In this document: piece after piece, positions 10,997 through 23,180 of the stretch
Position numbering within the stretch: the stretch's first letter is position 1
Layout of the letters: each line of letters begins with the position of its first letter
DNA from: Oxytricha trifallax
Lineage: Eukaryota > Ciliophora > Spirotrichea > Sporadotrichida > Oxytrichidae
Direction of reading: 5' to 3'
Assembly (NCBI GenBank): GCA_000711775.1
Contig: ARYC01001452.1
Span: 1-64,000, forward strand
Length of the DNA: 64,000 nucleotides
The notes under the pieces: model-generated
Databases searched by the model: none
Told to the model about the DNA's origin: nothing
What the model saw: the letters and a program-made list of their open reading frames with translations, nothing else
Translations under genes and position numbers: made by a program

Positions 10997-11970
10997 AGTT
11001 TCAAATGAATTTGTCTAGCAAAAGAAAGAATACTTCGATAATTTTCATTAACAGAGTAAATAGAGAGAAGAATATATTAATTAAAGCGCCCAAGCCTCCC
11101 AGGTTGTTTTGCGATAAGTATTTACTTTTATGATAGTTATGAGTACCATCATATTCGCGCTAATTATAAAATTTTTAATTAAATTTATTTTTATTCAAAA
11201 TTCTATGAATATTGACTCTAAAATTATATAGAAAGGCTTTAATTAGATAGATATCGATGATTACAGTATTAGACAATAAATACAGAGAAATACAAAAAAT
11301 AATGGCAGCAATAGCAAAATTCTCATTTTCGGAAAGATGAGAAATGAAGATTTATTCAGAAATTATTATAAATTTGTGATAATAATTTCTCCTCTGTAAT
11401 TATTTTTAAAAGATTCAAGATATCAAATTTAAATTGAGAATATCCCTCTTATAATAAAATGGGAATGTAAATAATTAGATACCTAAGGAGATGTTAATTA
11501 TAAATGAAGGGAGAGAATCCAAGAGAAATCCTTAAATTGTTATTAATTAAATATTATAAATATAAAGTTAAAATTGTGTGACGTGGTTTGATGAATTATT
11601 ACTATTTTAAATATTTTTAAATCTTGAGTTTATAGTGTACAATCCAAGGGCTAGAATATAAAAGGAAATTGAGTTATAGTTAAAAAATAGCATGAAAGAG
11701 GATAGTTGATATCATTAATAAGTATTTAGTATTCAAAGTATAAATTGAATGGAATTTATTTCTTTTTACAATAAATTTGAAGATTTTAATTTAATTCTTA
11801 TAAAATTCTAAAAGCAACTCTGCTATAAATTAAAGATTTAGTCTTATGGAGCTCCAGCTGCAAAGTCTCACTCATAATTGGTTAAAGTTTATAAGTTTGC
11901 AAGTATTTATCTTATTCAACTGAATATTGTCTAATCAAGTGATTCAGGCCATGATATTGTAATAAGTTAA

Positions 11971-11994
11971 GTATTATTATTATTATTATTATTA
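11971..11994. repeat. ATT microsatellite
   Basis: About eight ATT triplets directly precede the coding-like segment at 11995. Confidence 0.85.
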
Positions 11995-12340
11995 TGACAG
12001 ACACTGATCAACCACAGTGCCATTATTTCAGGGCAATTTATCGCAAATTTAACTACCTGCTTGGTGAATCTAACACAACTTTGGAGACTTTCAGACATCC
12101 ATTAGGAGATTTGAACAAAGAAGCCCAGCAAGTTGCCGCCGAAAAGGCCAGAAGACTTTAATAGAAAAAAGAGAGGAGACGGAAAGATTAAGGAGGCAAC
12201 AACATTCAAAACTATGCCCAAGAAGCTGGACCCAAGATTTTCATCGACATCAGTGTGGTCAAATAACCAGGCATAGACAAGCGAATTATAGATCAACTCT
12301 GAGACGCTTTTAAGAAGGATTATTTAGAAAATCTTTAATT
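11995..12340 (+). CDS. Charged coiled-coil-like segment, paralogue of the 30.7-30.9 kb region
   Basis: Open frame MTDTDQPQCHYFRAIYRKFN, then EAQQVAAEKARRLQQKKERR, then KIFIDISVVKQPGIDKRIID, ending at a TGA (about 12299), after which the same frame reads DAFKKDYLENL. The minus-strand region at 30640-30900 has a close relative (AQQIAADKARRHQQNKERR), where the TGA position is TAA (Gln). So the TGA here is probably a nonsense change, or the segment is a decayed duplicate. Function unknown. Confidence 0.5.
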
Positions 12341-13185
12341 ATTTCTCATCGAAGTAACTTACTGATATCATCAAAGAGAACTTATCAACACTATGAGCTT
12401 TGCAGATTTTTTAACGATAATAATAGTATCATTAAGTTCAACATTTTTGGGAATCTTATTTGATAAATAAATAATAATTCAAATAATAAATCAATTAAAT
12501 TAACCAAAATGTCTAGAGATCATTCTAAGAGAATTTAAAATATATTGGGATTAATTATTGCAGTATTATTTTTTTCAAACCACAGGTATGTATGATCTTG
12601 ATTAAATTTGAAGGGGAAATTAAAATGGAATTTGATTTTTTTAATTAAAATCAAGTTAACCCACTTGTCCAATATAATTTAATAGTACCTCCATTATTAA
12701 TTTTAATACCTAATCAAATGAGGCTAAGTTCATCGAATTTGGTTTAACTTTATCTGACATAGTTTTATTTAATATTCATATATTTTAATTTCTTTTTAAG
12801 AATTGATTGTATTTTATTAATATAAATTTTAACTATTACTTTTAACTATCAACGATGATGTTATCAGACTCGCCTAAAAGTTATAGTCATTTTGATTCCC
12901 TATGATGCAACAAGACGATGCTCCATTCAATGATTTACAATTAACTTCATTAATATTGATATTAAAAATAATACTTAATTAAAGAAATTGCAATAAATTA
13001 TCTAATTTAATAAGTAAAATGAACTAATTTTCAAGAATGCCTGCTTAATAACAATAATTCTCATAGAATAGAAACGGTATATGACATTAATTGATTCATA
13101 AGAGAATATTTACTAATTTAATTTATTTAAAAACAGCCTAAAATATTTAAATAAACATTTACAAATTAACTTTTTATAATCTGCT
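12341..13185. other. AT-rich stretch, nothing firm
   Basis: No sustained protein-like frame or structured repeat was identified. Confidence 0.35.
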
Positions 13186-14960
13186 AAAAGCCTATGGCAG
13201 AGGGTAAGGAGGCCCCAATCATCATCACCAAGGAGGTAGAGGATTTCCATCGTAGTAAAATTGATAACAATAGTAATTTGGCATTCAGAATTAGAGGCCT
13301 TCAAGGCAGCAACAAGATTTTGGAGAAGGATAATAGCAATAACAAAATTAGAACTTTCCTGGTCAATAAAAGCTTTAGCAATATTAGCAACATTTTTAAT
13401 ATAGATTGTATGATAATTTTATAATTTTAATTCTATTTTCATAACATTGATATATATTACAAGATTGCAAAATATACTTAAATTTATAGCTTTCAATTAT
13501 GAAAAATATGCGTTTGTTTTTTGTGTACAAATTTTTATATTCTGAAATAACAAAGCTCTAAAGAATTTAATGGTGATAATTTTTATTTATAATCAAAATT
13601 CAATATCAGGGGACTATTATATAGGTTATAATATTAATTTCATTATAATAAGCACAACTAATTTACTTTGATAAATAATACACAATCATTTTTTTTTAAA
13701 TTTTAGTGTCTATTTAAATAAAATAAAATTCTTTATTAAAACAGTATTATTTCGATACAATTTTCTTTTGTCTTTAGTTAAGCAAAGAAGTTATTCTCAA
13801 CGTAAAGGAAGACCTCAATTTCAAAACTAATGTTAGAGCACGAGGTAAGTCTCTTAAAATCCTAATTTTGGAGCGCAGTAGATGGAGGTGCTGGTACTGG
13901 TAATTCCAGATTTCAATCTCAGAGGCCTCTTTTGTAATAAAACTAGAAGTTTGGATTCTCTGGCGGAAATAAATATTCTTAAACTAAATTAAAGTATTTT
14001 GCGTTAATATTTTAATTGTAGGATTATTAAGAATCTTAGATTTACAAATTCAATTATGATTACTAAATGTAGGTGGCGTATAAAGCAGCCAACCAAGCAT
14101 GCAAATTGTAGAAACTCAACCACTTTTTTCTCAGAATAACTTCAACCCTTTTATTTAACTAACCCAGTAGTAATACATGCAAAATAAGGGAACCTATAAT
14201 ATTTCGGCAAGTGGGTCAATACTTAAGGAGGATAGCAGTAGTTGCCATAATAATTTGGGACTTTGCCATAATAATAGTTTGAATAGATTTAATTAAATTA
14301 AAATACTTCTAGTGTACTGGGAAATTCTAATGGTCTCACATCATCAATATGTTAAAATATTAGAATTATATTAAACTTAATTGAAATTTGATTGGCATAT
14401 TAAGCTCTCAATTTAATTGCAGATAAATAATAATGGAATGGACACTAACAAGTAAATATTATATGTGAATAAAAGTATTATTAATTTTAAACACAATACA
14501 TAAAATGTAAGTAAAATATTAATGTCTGGACAATCAAATTCATAGTTGAGTTTTTCTCAGAACCTGACCCTTCCGTAATCTTAATTCTCACCCAAATGAT
14601 TATAACAACAGCCACTTTTACAATAAATTCAATTGATTCCACCGTTCACTCAGCCTTAGCAGTGGTAACTACAGATATAACATAAACAGTATAAAAATGG
14701 GTTGCTTCAATCAGCTTTGAGTATCTATCTCATCCAGTGGCGGTGGAGGCTTTGGTAGATTTAGTTAGTAACAATAACCCTGATCATCTTCAGGCTTTGG
14801 CCTAATATTCTTTTCAGAAATATTTGAAATAAATGGTTACTTCAATGTAAATTGGAAAAATTAAATTCATATAAGTTTTGGTAGCAATTTTTCTTAATCA
14901 AATTCAGGTTCAGGATTATTGAATGAATTTTGATTCTTCTCTCTCTCTGGTTTTTATTGA
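13186..14960 (+). CDS. Gln/Gly/Phe-rich protein in several segments (FG- or RGG-like)
   Basis: Segments on the plus strand read GGPNHHHQGGRGFPSQQ, QNQRPSRQQQDFGEGQQQQ (13190-13410), YSQRKGRPQFQNQ and NQKFGFSGGNKYS (13790-13980), NFNPFIQLTQQQYMQNKG and FGTLPQQQ (14080-14280), and MSGQSNSQLSFSQNLTLP and SSGGGGFGRFSQQQQP (14522-14830). Most Gln codons are TAA or TAG. Scattered FG dipeptides suggest an FG-nucleoporin-like or RNA-binding low-complexity protein, but this is inference from composition. AT-rich spacers between pieces look like IESs. Several TGAs and frame changes are present. Confidence 0.45.
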
Positions 14961-15480
14961 ATAATTTAGTAATTTAAATTGTAATTTTTAACAACTCAAA
15001 TTTAATGATGCTTAAAACGTACTACAGACAAAGAGTCAACCAGAAAAGACACATCTTTCTCATCTAACCTTTAGAGAACAATATGTATTTTTAAATATAT
15101 AAGATTTAAAATAAACATATTAAATAAGAAACAAATTCGAATACTTTTTAATTGAACATCACTGAGAAATCAAAAAGATAAAAGGAAATTAATGTTTGGC
15201 AATAATAATATTAATTAAGTGTATTTTTTATAATTTAGTTTTAATTACATTTCGATAATAATCAAAATTCACAATATCATTATATAAACTTTTTCCATAA
15301 ATTTAAATCACTATATAACAAGTTGCCCATCATCTATTATCTTGATATTTTAATGTTTAATTTGTTGTTTTCTCTCTTCTTCTAATTCTTAGTACAATTA
15401 ATTGTCTATTTCTAGTTCTTCATTTTAAGTTATCTTCGATATTCAAAAGTTTATTTAATACCCAATTATGTGTTCTAATT

Positions 15481-15897
15481 TTGTAGGAATACATTTGATT
15501 TGGGAAAGTAAATAATAAATTAATTAATAATTATTCATATTTGTGGCAGTTAACTTTCTGGAAACCTAAACAATATGGTACTTGTTCGATAGAGAATTCA
15601 AAATTAGCTATTCTTTACTATTGGCGGTACCCCTCTATCGCATTTCTGAAGCGAGATAACGCGACTTTAATTTTGGGTGATTTGTTTAGTTGAATTTAAT
15701 GCCAAAATTAAAGTCGCGTTATCTCGCTTCAGAAATGCGATAGAGGGGTACCGCCAATAGTAAAGAATAGCTAATTTTGAATTCTCTATCGAACAAGTAC
15801 CATATTGTTTAGGTTTCCAGAAAGTTAACTGCCACAAATTTGAAGAATTATTAATTAATTTATTATTTATTTTCCCAAATCTAATGTATTCCTACAA
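15481..15897. repeat. Near-perfect palindrome: 196-bp arms, 25-bp loop
   Basis: 15481-15676 and 15702-15897 are inverted copies with only scattered mismatches and no net length difference. The outer ends are TTGTAGGAATACATT and AATGTATTCCTACAA. The inner parts are GC-richer than the neighbourhood (GGCGGTACCCCTCTATCGCA). No coding capacity was seen. It could form a long hairpin or cruciform. Confidence 0.9.
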
Positions 15898-16439
15898 TAA
15901 AGCTTTTTACCTAATCTTTATTTGTAATAACTATTTAATAATTGTTATTAGGAATAATTTTCTAATTCCCCCCAAAGCTAAATATATTTTATGTATAAGA
16001 TTTTTTTTTACAATAAAACAATCTCTTAGACATTTACGCTCACTTGAAAAGAGAGCAGGGTTTTTAAATTTAGGCATTGTGACAAGCATATTTAATTAAC
16101 TTTTTTAAGTCAATGAGTGCCCAACAATTGCAGAGGACTTCTCTTTTTTGTAATTTTTTAAGAGCGACTCTTTATTCTTTATTATTTTTAGGTCTGCTAC
16201 TACCAGAACTTGCCATATTTTATCAAATTATAATTTAATTAAAATTAAAATTTGTAACAATTTAATTGACATTACTTTGGGTTGGTGGATGCTTAACTTA
16301 ATAATATATTTCTATATGAACATTTTAAGTATAAAGTTGATGTAATAGCATTATGTGAATTACATTTATATTTTATTTTTTATCATCATTCATTTATTCA
16401 CTAAGGCATTTTCATATAAACCCTTTAATTAAGGGAACT

Positions 16440-18098
16440 TATCTCTTAGCATGAACGATTTCTATAATATTAAATTTAAGCAAGCTGAGTCTCCAATTTG
16501 TAGAGGTATTAAATTAAACCTAAACATGTATTTCTCCCTTGGCATGAAAGAAATATAAGATTTGAGATCACCACCGATGTAAAAATTATCTGACACCTCA
16601 ACTGAGAATTTAGAGTCTATTACTAACTCTGATTGATTAAGTATCTCTAATTCTAAATTGATTGGTTTGTGTATGTAAACCTTAACGAATTGTTTATCAT
16701 TCAAAATTTCTAACTTTGATTGTGATATTAATGAGTGTCAAGTGTGGACTAGGCACTGTACATTGAATGATTTTGTTTTGATCTTTCAGTAAGAGATCTT
16801 GTAAGTTGTTCATTTCTTAAACTAAATTTAGGAGCTGTTCTTGAGACTCATGGAGAATAGAGAACCAAGAGAATAAGATATTGGCAAATTAATTAATTTT
16901 ATTTATCACTTTTGAAGGAGATTCAGAACCATTCTAATTGCGTATTTTTAATCCTAAAAACTTGTTAAAACGACTCTCTTGATGACAATTTCATTTATTA
17001 TCCAGCATTAGCAAAAATGTCTAATGAGTTCAATTTTTTAACTTTTGGGTGTCTTAGAAGATGTCCATAGTCACATCTTTCATGAAAATATCTTTACTCA
17101 CACTCTGTGATGTGAACTACAGTTGACCCAACATTCTTCATTATTAGCAACTACAAGAGGAGCAAGTTATAGTGCTTCATTTCTTAGCCTCAAATTTTAT
17201 ATAAATGGATCAGAATTCTTAATTTTCCAATTTTCTTTGAAGGGGCTTTAACTATAATCATTAGAGTTTTTCTATAGACCTGTCTCATTACTTGTTTCTA
17301 GTCATCCTTATCTGAATTTTTAGTAATATCTGAAAGCAAGTTCACAGTATTACTACTCTCTTAATAAAACTTAAAGGATCTAGTGACAAGAAGTAGTTAA
17401 AGCTTATTGTTTTTATAAGTATAATCAAGCTCCAACAATTTTTGACTGCAAAATTTCATTACTACGTTTGTTACTAATGCGATTTATAAAGCAAAATATC
17501 CCAACATCCTTGAATACTTTTGATTTCTGATTGTTAAATGCCAGGCTAATTGAGTTTATTGGATCTTAGTTTAGATACTTACAGGATCAGTGATTTATTT
17601 ATTTGAAGAATAATTTTATCTCACAACATTCAGAAGTTTAGCGCCTGAACTAATCTGTGAAGTATTCAATGAAGCTTGAGTTGAGGATCTTTAATCATCC
17701 AAGGTTAAACTTATCATAAAGTTTTGAGTGTCTAGATTTACTTCTCAAGTCGGCATATGGTTCTAGCTTTGAATATAATTGCTTATCATAATATTAATGC
17801 AAAAATATATTCTTCGTTAATATAAAATTTTATAAAAAAAACTATCAACATCTTCATATTCAATTGAAACACTTAAATTGGTAAGTGAATTATCTTTTGG
17901 ATCTAGATAGAAGTAAATAATATGGTAGACTCCAAGCAATACTAAATCTTTATTTTAATATTTTTGCATTCTAAATTTGATTATGAGAGGCATTGGTTCT
18001 ATAATGAATTTTATTTACTCTTTAAGTCTTTCAAAATTATATCAAACAACTATAGAACTAGTGTAAAAAAAGATTTTTCTGATGACTTAAATTAATTA
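16440..18098 (-). CDS. C-terminal part of a multi-segment gene, unidentified
   Basis: Minus-strand reading gives IYFYLDPKDNSLTNLSVSIE (near 17900), SLAFNNQKSKVFKDVGIFCF, then ITKNSDKDDQKQVMRQVYRK, NEQLTRSLTERSKQNHSMYS, and finally a 16704-16462 block containing NDKQFVKVYIHKPINLELEI and PREKYMFRFNLIPL. The composition suggests a beta-rich protein. Several TGAs and frame changes interrupt it. The same minus-strand gene seems to continue upstream beyond the palindrome at 18101-19088. No family assigned. Confidence 0.45.
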
Positions 18099-18100
18099 TT

Positions 18101-19088
18101 ATTAAGCGAGTATAATTAAAATGGGGAGACTGTTAAAATTAAATAAAAAAAGAAATCAAATAAAATTATGTTCATATCAATATACATGAGTTAAGATCAA
18201 ACAGTCACTAATTTTAATTATATTTGAGTAGATGCTTATTTAACTTTAATTAATTAATCAATTATTAAAAAATGGAATTTTTGTATTTTGTCATCTTTTC
18301 CAATTCATTTCTATTTTAGGGCATCGATCAAGTTTATGCTGTTGTGATCTTTGAGGTTTTTCATAATATTTGCAGAGATATCTTCATGGTATCTTCAGGA
18401 TATCTTCCTCAAAAAATAAAAAGTGTGGAGATTGTGGAGAGAGTGGAGTTCAACATCAACAATAACAGTATTAATAGCATCAACATCAATGATAATATCG
18501 AAATCAAGCATTATTACGAGTCTGGAATTTTTTCAAAAACATCTAGTTTTTCTTAAATCGTAGATGTGAGATCAAATATTGAAGATGATGATGAAGAAGA
18601 TGTTGATTAAAACGATAAAAAAAATCAATGATATAAAATTATGAAATTCTCTAGAAATTTCAACCAGACTCGTAATAATGCTTGATTTCGATATTATCAT
18701 TGATGTTGATGCTATTAATACTGTTATTGTTGATGTTGAACTCCACTCTCTCCACAATCTCCACACTTTTTATTTTTTGAGGAAGATATCCTGAAGATAC
18801 CATGAAGATATCTCTGCAAATATTATGAAAAACCTCAAAGATCACAACAGCATAAACTTGATCGATGCCCTAAAATAGAAATGAATTGGAAAAGATGACA
18901 AAATACAAAAATTCCATTTTTTAATAATTGATTAATTAATTAAAGTTAAATAAGCATCTACTCAAATATAATTAAAATTAGTGACTGTTTGATCTTAACT
19001 CATGTATATTGATATGAACATAATTTTATTTGATTTCTTTTTTTATTTAATTTTAACAGTCTCCCCATTTTAATTATTCTCGCTTAAT
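18101..19088. repeat. Large palindrome: 425-bp arms, 138-bp spacer, flanked by TA
   Basis: 18101-18525 and 18664-19088 are inverted copies with perfect coordinate symmetry (no net indels) and few visible mismatches. The outer ends read TTAAGCGAG...CTCGCTTAA with TA immediately outside each end, as expected for a TA-targeting element or TA-bounded IES. Each arm holds the AGATATC motif shared with the minisatellites and an open frame of 60-70 codons that is probably incidental. It lies inside a minus-strand gene. Confidence 0.9.
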
Positions 19089-19089
19089 A

Positions 19090-20835
19090 TTAAAGTCTAA
19101 TGGCTTTCTCTTTTATTAATCACCAATAAAATTAAACAAATTCTCTTCAAATTTAGATAAGGCTTGATAATAAATGCTATTTCATTAGTTTTAGACTGAG
19201 TGCTTTCCTCTGCATTACTGATTTTATTCTTCAAGACTTCAAGATAGATTTCTGTAAATTGTATGGAGTCTCTTGAAGCAGGTTGTCTTTTGAGATATAA
19301 AACTCTCTTTAGAATTTAATTGGGCTGGATTTTGAGAAAGTAAGGTTTCCAACTATTTTTTTGTTCATTGTGTCCTCATTGAATCTTAACACTATTTTGC
19401 TGATACGAAAACAAAAAAATATTAATTCGATAGCATTCTTAATAATATGTTAAATTCAATTAATGTCAGAAAGTTTTGAGTTTCAATTTTTGAAATGATA
19501 TTGATATCTTAATCGAATTGGGAGCAAATTTCAAAATTAAGTTTGTTGTACTTATTAACTTAGATTGTATTTATGTATTTAAATCGAAATTACCTGTCGC
19601 CCATTTAAATTTTGGTCCTGCTAATTGAATCATCAATTATAGCGGTTTGTTTTGATTTTGCTTATCGTCTTCTACATTTTTTTCTTTGAGAAAATTACCA
19701 AAGACTTATAAATATTATGATTTCTTATAGATCCTAATGACTCTATATTTATTTCTCTACAAATGATTATTAATTTAATCTTAGAATTCAATAGTTTTAT
19801 TCTTGAATTATTAAATCATCTCATTAAAACCTTTTCTGCCTCTATTCGTTTTTCATTTCTCGTTGTAATTTAAGATCTCCATTTCATATATGAAAAAATC
19901 TTCTAAGTTTTACTTTTTGGAGTTGGCTTTAGCCATTTCTACGAAATTTAATGCTTCTTAAATTAAGGACATAGCTAATTATCCTCTATATTTAGGGAGT
20001 GATTAATTAAATATTATTAGCTTTATCAAATTTAAAGGCTAAAGTAATTAACATTAGAAATATAAACTTTAAGTTTATTTACTTTATATTAGTTTTAATA
20101 TATAATTTAATACATGTAAATATATATTTAAAACCAATCATTATATCTTTGAGTTTTGAGGCCAAAAGATTCAGACTGAGCTAGAACAAACTCAGAGATG
20201 TGATTAGTAATGAAATGTATCATGCGTCTAAATAAAGACCCAGAATTTCCTTCAAATATCAAGAATTGCCTATATACTGTGATATTGATTTTTATGCAAA
20301 TTTTAATACTAATGAGTCTACATTTATTTTACTACTTTAATTATTAAAATTCGTATTGTTTTAAATATTAAATTTAATGAGAATTTTCTACATCACAAAT
20401 AGATTCATGATAGATTTTGAATTTTTCAACCAAAGCTTTCTGATCGTGTTGAGTTTTACTATAACCGCCTAATGGATCTCTCAAGTCTTATAAAGTTGGA
20501 TCTTTGCCTATTAAATTATGAAACTTGGCTAAACTTAGATAATTTGCAAAAGCCTAAATTATTAATACATCTTCATTTTAATTGATAGAAAAATATAATT
20601 AATCACCTCTAATAAAATTAAATATATATTAAATATGACAAGAGCAAATAAGTTTACCATATTTATTATGTTATTTATATTCTTGAAGAAGTCTCCTCTT
20701 TCTCTGATTAATCTTTCAAATTCCTACTTGCGAGAGATTTGAGTAGCCATGCAGTTGTAGTTATTGTATCCACTGAAATATTCCAGTTTTTCTTCATCGC
20801 TTGATATTTAAATTCTTTGAATATTTTCTTAATAG
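19090..20835 (-). CDS. N-terminal segments of the gene interrupted by the palindrome
   Basis: Minus-strand protein-like pieces, from upstream to downstream: SDEEKLEYFSGYNNYN and RKQEFERLIRERGDFF (20820-20680), KFHNLIGKDPTLQDLRDPLG and QHDQKALVEKFKIYHES (20540-20390), IHFITNHISEFVLAQSESFG (20250-20150), NFVEMAKANSKKQNLEDFFI (about 19950-19840), KPLQLMIQLAGPKFKWATG (19680-19600), then VLRFNEDTMNKKIVGNLTFS and QREFYISKDNLLQETP (19410-19270). AT-rich spacers between them behave like IESs. It starts just outside the left end of the TBE transposon. Function unknown. Confidence 0.5.
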
Positions 20836-20873
20836 ATTTAAAAATATTAAAAAAGAGTGAGAGAGAGAGTTAT

Positions 20874-20990
20874 CAAAACCCCAAAACCCTTTCGTAGTTT
20901 GATTGAGTTTTTGATTGATAAAATTAGACTATTAATGCATACTTTATTAGGGTTTTAATAGGGTTTATGCAGGGGTTTATAGTTTAAATA
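20874..20990. repeat. TBE left terminal inverted repeat
   Basis: Begins CAAAACCCCAAAACCC and continues with TTTGATTGAG and a GGGTTT-containing block. It pairs with 24800-24914. Confidence 0.9.
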
Positions 20991-21006
20991 TTAGTAATTT
21001 AATTGA

Positions 21007-22047
21007 GTATTGCGAGGTTTTGGATCAGTTTATGACAGTGAGTATATTGATTTACTGTTTAATTTGCGAAATGGTTGTAATGATTATAGTGATTAACTCA
21101 AACCTATTCTCAATTACACTTCTATTGCAAGATTGCTCCATAAATCTCCTGCTACTGTTAGGTCTCACTGTCTGTTATAATTAAATTTGAAGAGATAATA
21201 GATTAATTCTAAGCCTAAGAGATCTTTGAAATTTCAACAGCATCATATTGATTATCTTATCAATGATAAGACACTTAAATACTGGGCTCATTTCTCTCTC
21301 GCCTAAAGGGCTGTGATGTTTCATCGCTAATTTCCTGAGATTCATATTTCTGCTTAATCTATAGCTAACATTTATAAAAAGAATGGAATATCTTAATCGC
21401 ATTAAGAGAGTGATTGACTTCACAGTTCCATTTTATAAGACTAATTTTAATTATATATTCGATTAAATGCAGAGGGCTTAAAAGCATAATATTAAGTTCA
21501 TACATGCTGATGAAGCTGTGTTTACATTCAATACCTTTATATCAAGGTCTTGGTACAAGAGGTATAGTACATAGAAGTTTATGACTAAAAGGTTAAGGTT
21601 TAAACTCATGCTATACTTGGTGGAATAAGTGAAGATAATGGCTTAGAGACTTATGTTATCCACCCTCGGTCTATAAAGACTGAGTAATACATAATGTTCC
21701 TATAACAGCTTAGAGATAAATATGCTGACTAAGAGATCAATCTATTTGTTAATAACTTATCAGTTCATAAAACTAAAGACTCAATTAAAGAATATGAAAG
21801 ATTAAACATAACACCTGTATTCAATGTTCCCTACAGTCCTCAGTTCAATGGAATTGAATTATATTGGGAGTTATTGAAAGGCCACTACAAGAAACTTTTA
21901 CTCTATCACTTGATGCACGACTTGAAGATAGATACAGTAGATTTTATTAAAAGTGCTGCTAAAAGAGTCAGCGATGATAAAGCTAAAGTATGCGCAAGAG
22001 AAGGGAGATTTTGTATATATAAATAAGTTTTAGATTTAAACGAATGA
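21007..22047 (+). pseudogene. TBE 42-kDa DDE transposase, frameshifted, second Asp changed
   Basis: N-terminal HTH-like part: EYIDLLFNLRNGCNDYSDQ, ARLLHKSPATVRSHCLLQ. The frame ends at a TGA at about 21416 and the protein-like sequence continues in another frame (KFIHADEAVFTFNTF, first catalytic Asp in HADE). Near 21595 it shifts again to HAILGGISEDNGLETYVIHP, INLFVNNLSVHKT and PQFNGIELYWELLKGHYK (catalytic Glu), ending NLNE*. The family has a second Asp in the position where this copy reads VNN instead of a D-N pair, a single GAT-to-AAT change. Two frameshifts plus a lost catalytic residue indicate an inactive copy. The start codon is not clear. Confidence 0.85.
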
Positions 22048-22053
22048 ATAAGT

Positions 22054-22850
22054 TCACATATTAAATTAACCCATAAAAGGATTTGGCTTCTTTTTCTTTT
22101 CTTCCTCTTAAGGCTTGCTTGGGCCTATTTTTCTTCTCTTTGACCCAGCTCCTGCATCTATATTAATCAAGTCTGGCTTTTATAAATCCTTGAAGAGCCT
22201 CTTACTCAATTCATGCTTTACTTGAGACTTTCTCTCTCTGTTTAATTTGCTGCACTCTTTCATCAAATATATAGCAGTACTAGTTTTTTCTATAAAGTTA
22301 GAAGACTAAGCTTACTTGAAATGAAAGAATGCTTCTGCAGTTCCTAGAGCCAGGTATCACTGATTTTGATTCCTTGCTTCTCTTTTTCTTCAGGAGAGAT
22401 ACTGTATCATTTCTTATGAGCTTCTTAAATTACTTCATTTAAGTACTCAGGTTTCAGAGTTGCAAGAACACCAAAGAAGAAGTTTCTCTCTGGCAACTTA
22501 TTAGAGGGCTGTAGCTTTGATGGAAGGTAGAGAGCAACATCTGGATCACTCATAGCATCGTCATATAGGTTTGTCACTGATATTTCTGGGTAGTTAGAAA
22601 TCTCAATCATCCTAATTTCATTAAAATTAGACTTAAAAGCTTTTTTCTCTTCACTCAGTAAGGCTTTTAAGAATGAGATTTTAGTTCCCTCCTAAGCTGG
22701 TAAGAACAATCCAACTATCATAAATATATTATTCTTTATATATAACTTACCATGCTATACCAAGTATCTATAAAGGTCCTCTTTACTTCAAAATTTTCCT
22801 ATTAAATCTTGAGATTAAATTCTCTTCATTGCATCATTCATAGACTCCAT
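22054..22850 (-). CDS. TBE 22-kDa protein
   Basis: Starts at ATG 22848-22850 (MESMNDAMKRIQSQDL). Two introns are predicted: about 36 nt (GTAAGTTATA...GATAG), which joins DLYRYLVQH to VGLFLPAQEGTKISF, and about 26 nt (GTAAGCTTAG...TATAG) nearer the C-terminus. The core contains ISNYPEISVTNLYDDA and KLPERNFFFGVLATLKP; the C-terminus is Lys/Pro-rich (KRRKIGPSKPQEEEKKKK), likely nuclear. Function unknown in the literature as I know it. Homologues are recognisable at 54859-55599 and 63615-64000 in two other transposons. Two in-frame TGAs interrupt this copy. It is convergent with the transposase and divergent from the 57-kDa ORF. Confidence 0.8.
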
Positions 22851-22879
22851 CTTGCTTCCTCTTTCTAGAAATGTTAATG

Positions 22880-23180
22880 AAATTTAAAATTATGGATATC
22901 CATTCTAAGTTTATAAAAATCTTACTACTAAATAGGGAGGACCTACTGGAGGTCAACCTTGAAAAGATATGAGGAGAAGCATTGAAAAACTTGCTCCAAG
23001 TTTCACAGATTGATTTCCATTTTTATCAAGCTTTCTCCATTAAATTGCTCCTAATAATTTTTAATTATTTTAGGAGGTCCTCCAAATTAAGTTCAAACTT
23101 GATTTGGACCACCTCCTAGAGAAACAAAACTTCTTTAGGAGCAATTTAATTTAGTAAAAAGTAAAATATACTCATAAAAT
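22880..23180. promoter_or_regulatory. Divergent intergenic region of TBE with GGAGGTCC inverted repeats
   Basis: This lies between the divergent 22-kDa and 57-kDa ORFs and is GC-richer than its surroundings. It has several copies of GGAGG-ACC / GGTCCTCC in both orientations (about 22937-22955, 23072-23120) and TCAAACTTGAT-type palindromes. A shared promoter is inferred from position only. Confidence 0.4.

Noticed and set aside
18344-18845. Two identical short ORFs in the palindrome arms as genes
   Set aside because: They are mirror images produced by the inverted repeat, have no codon or composition support and contain the AGATATC repeat motif.
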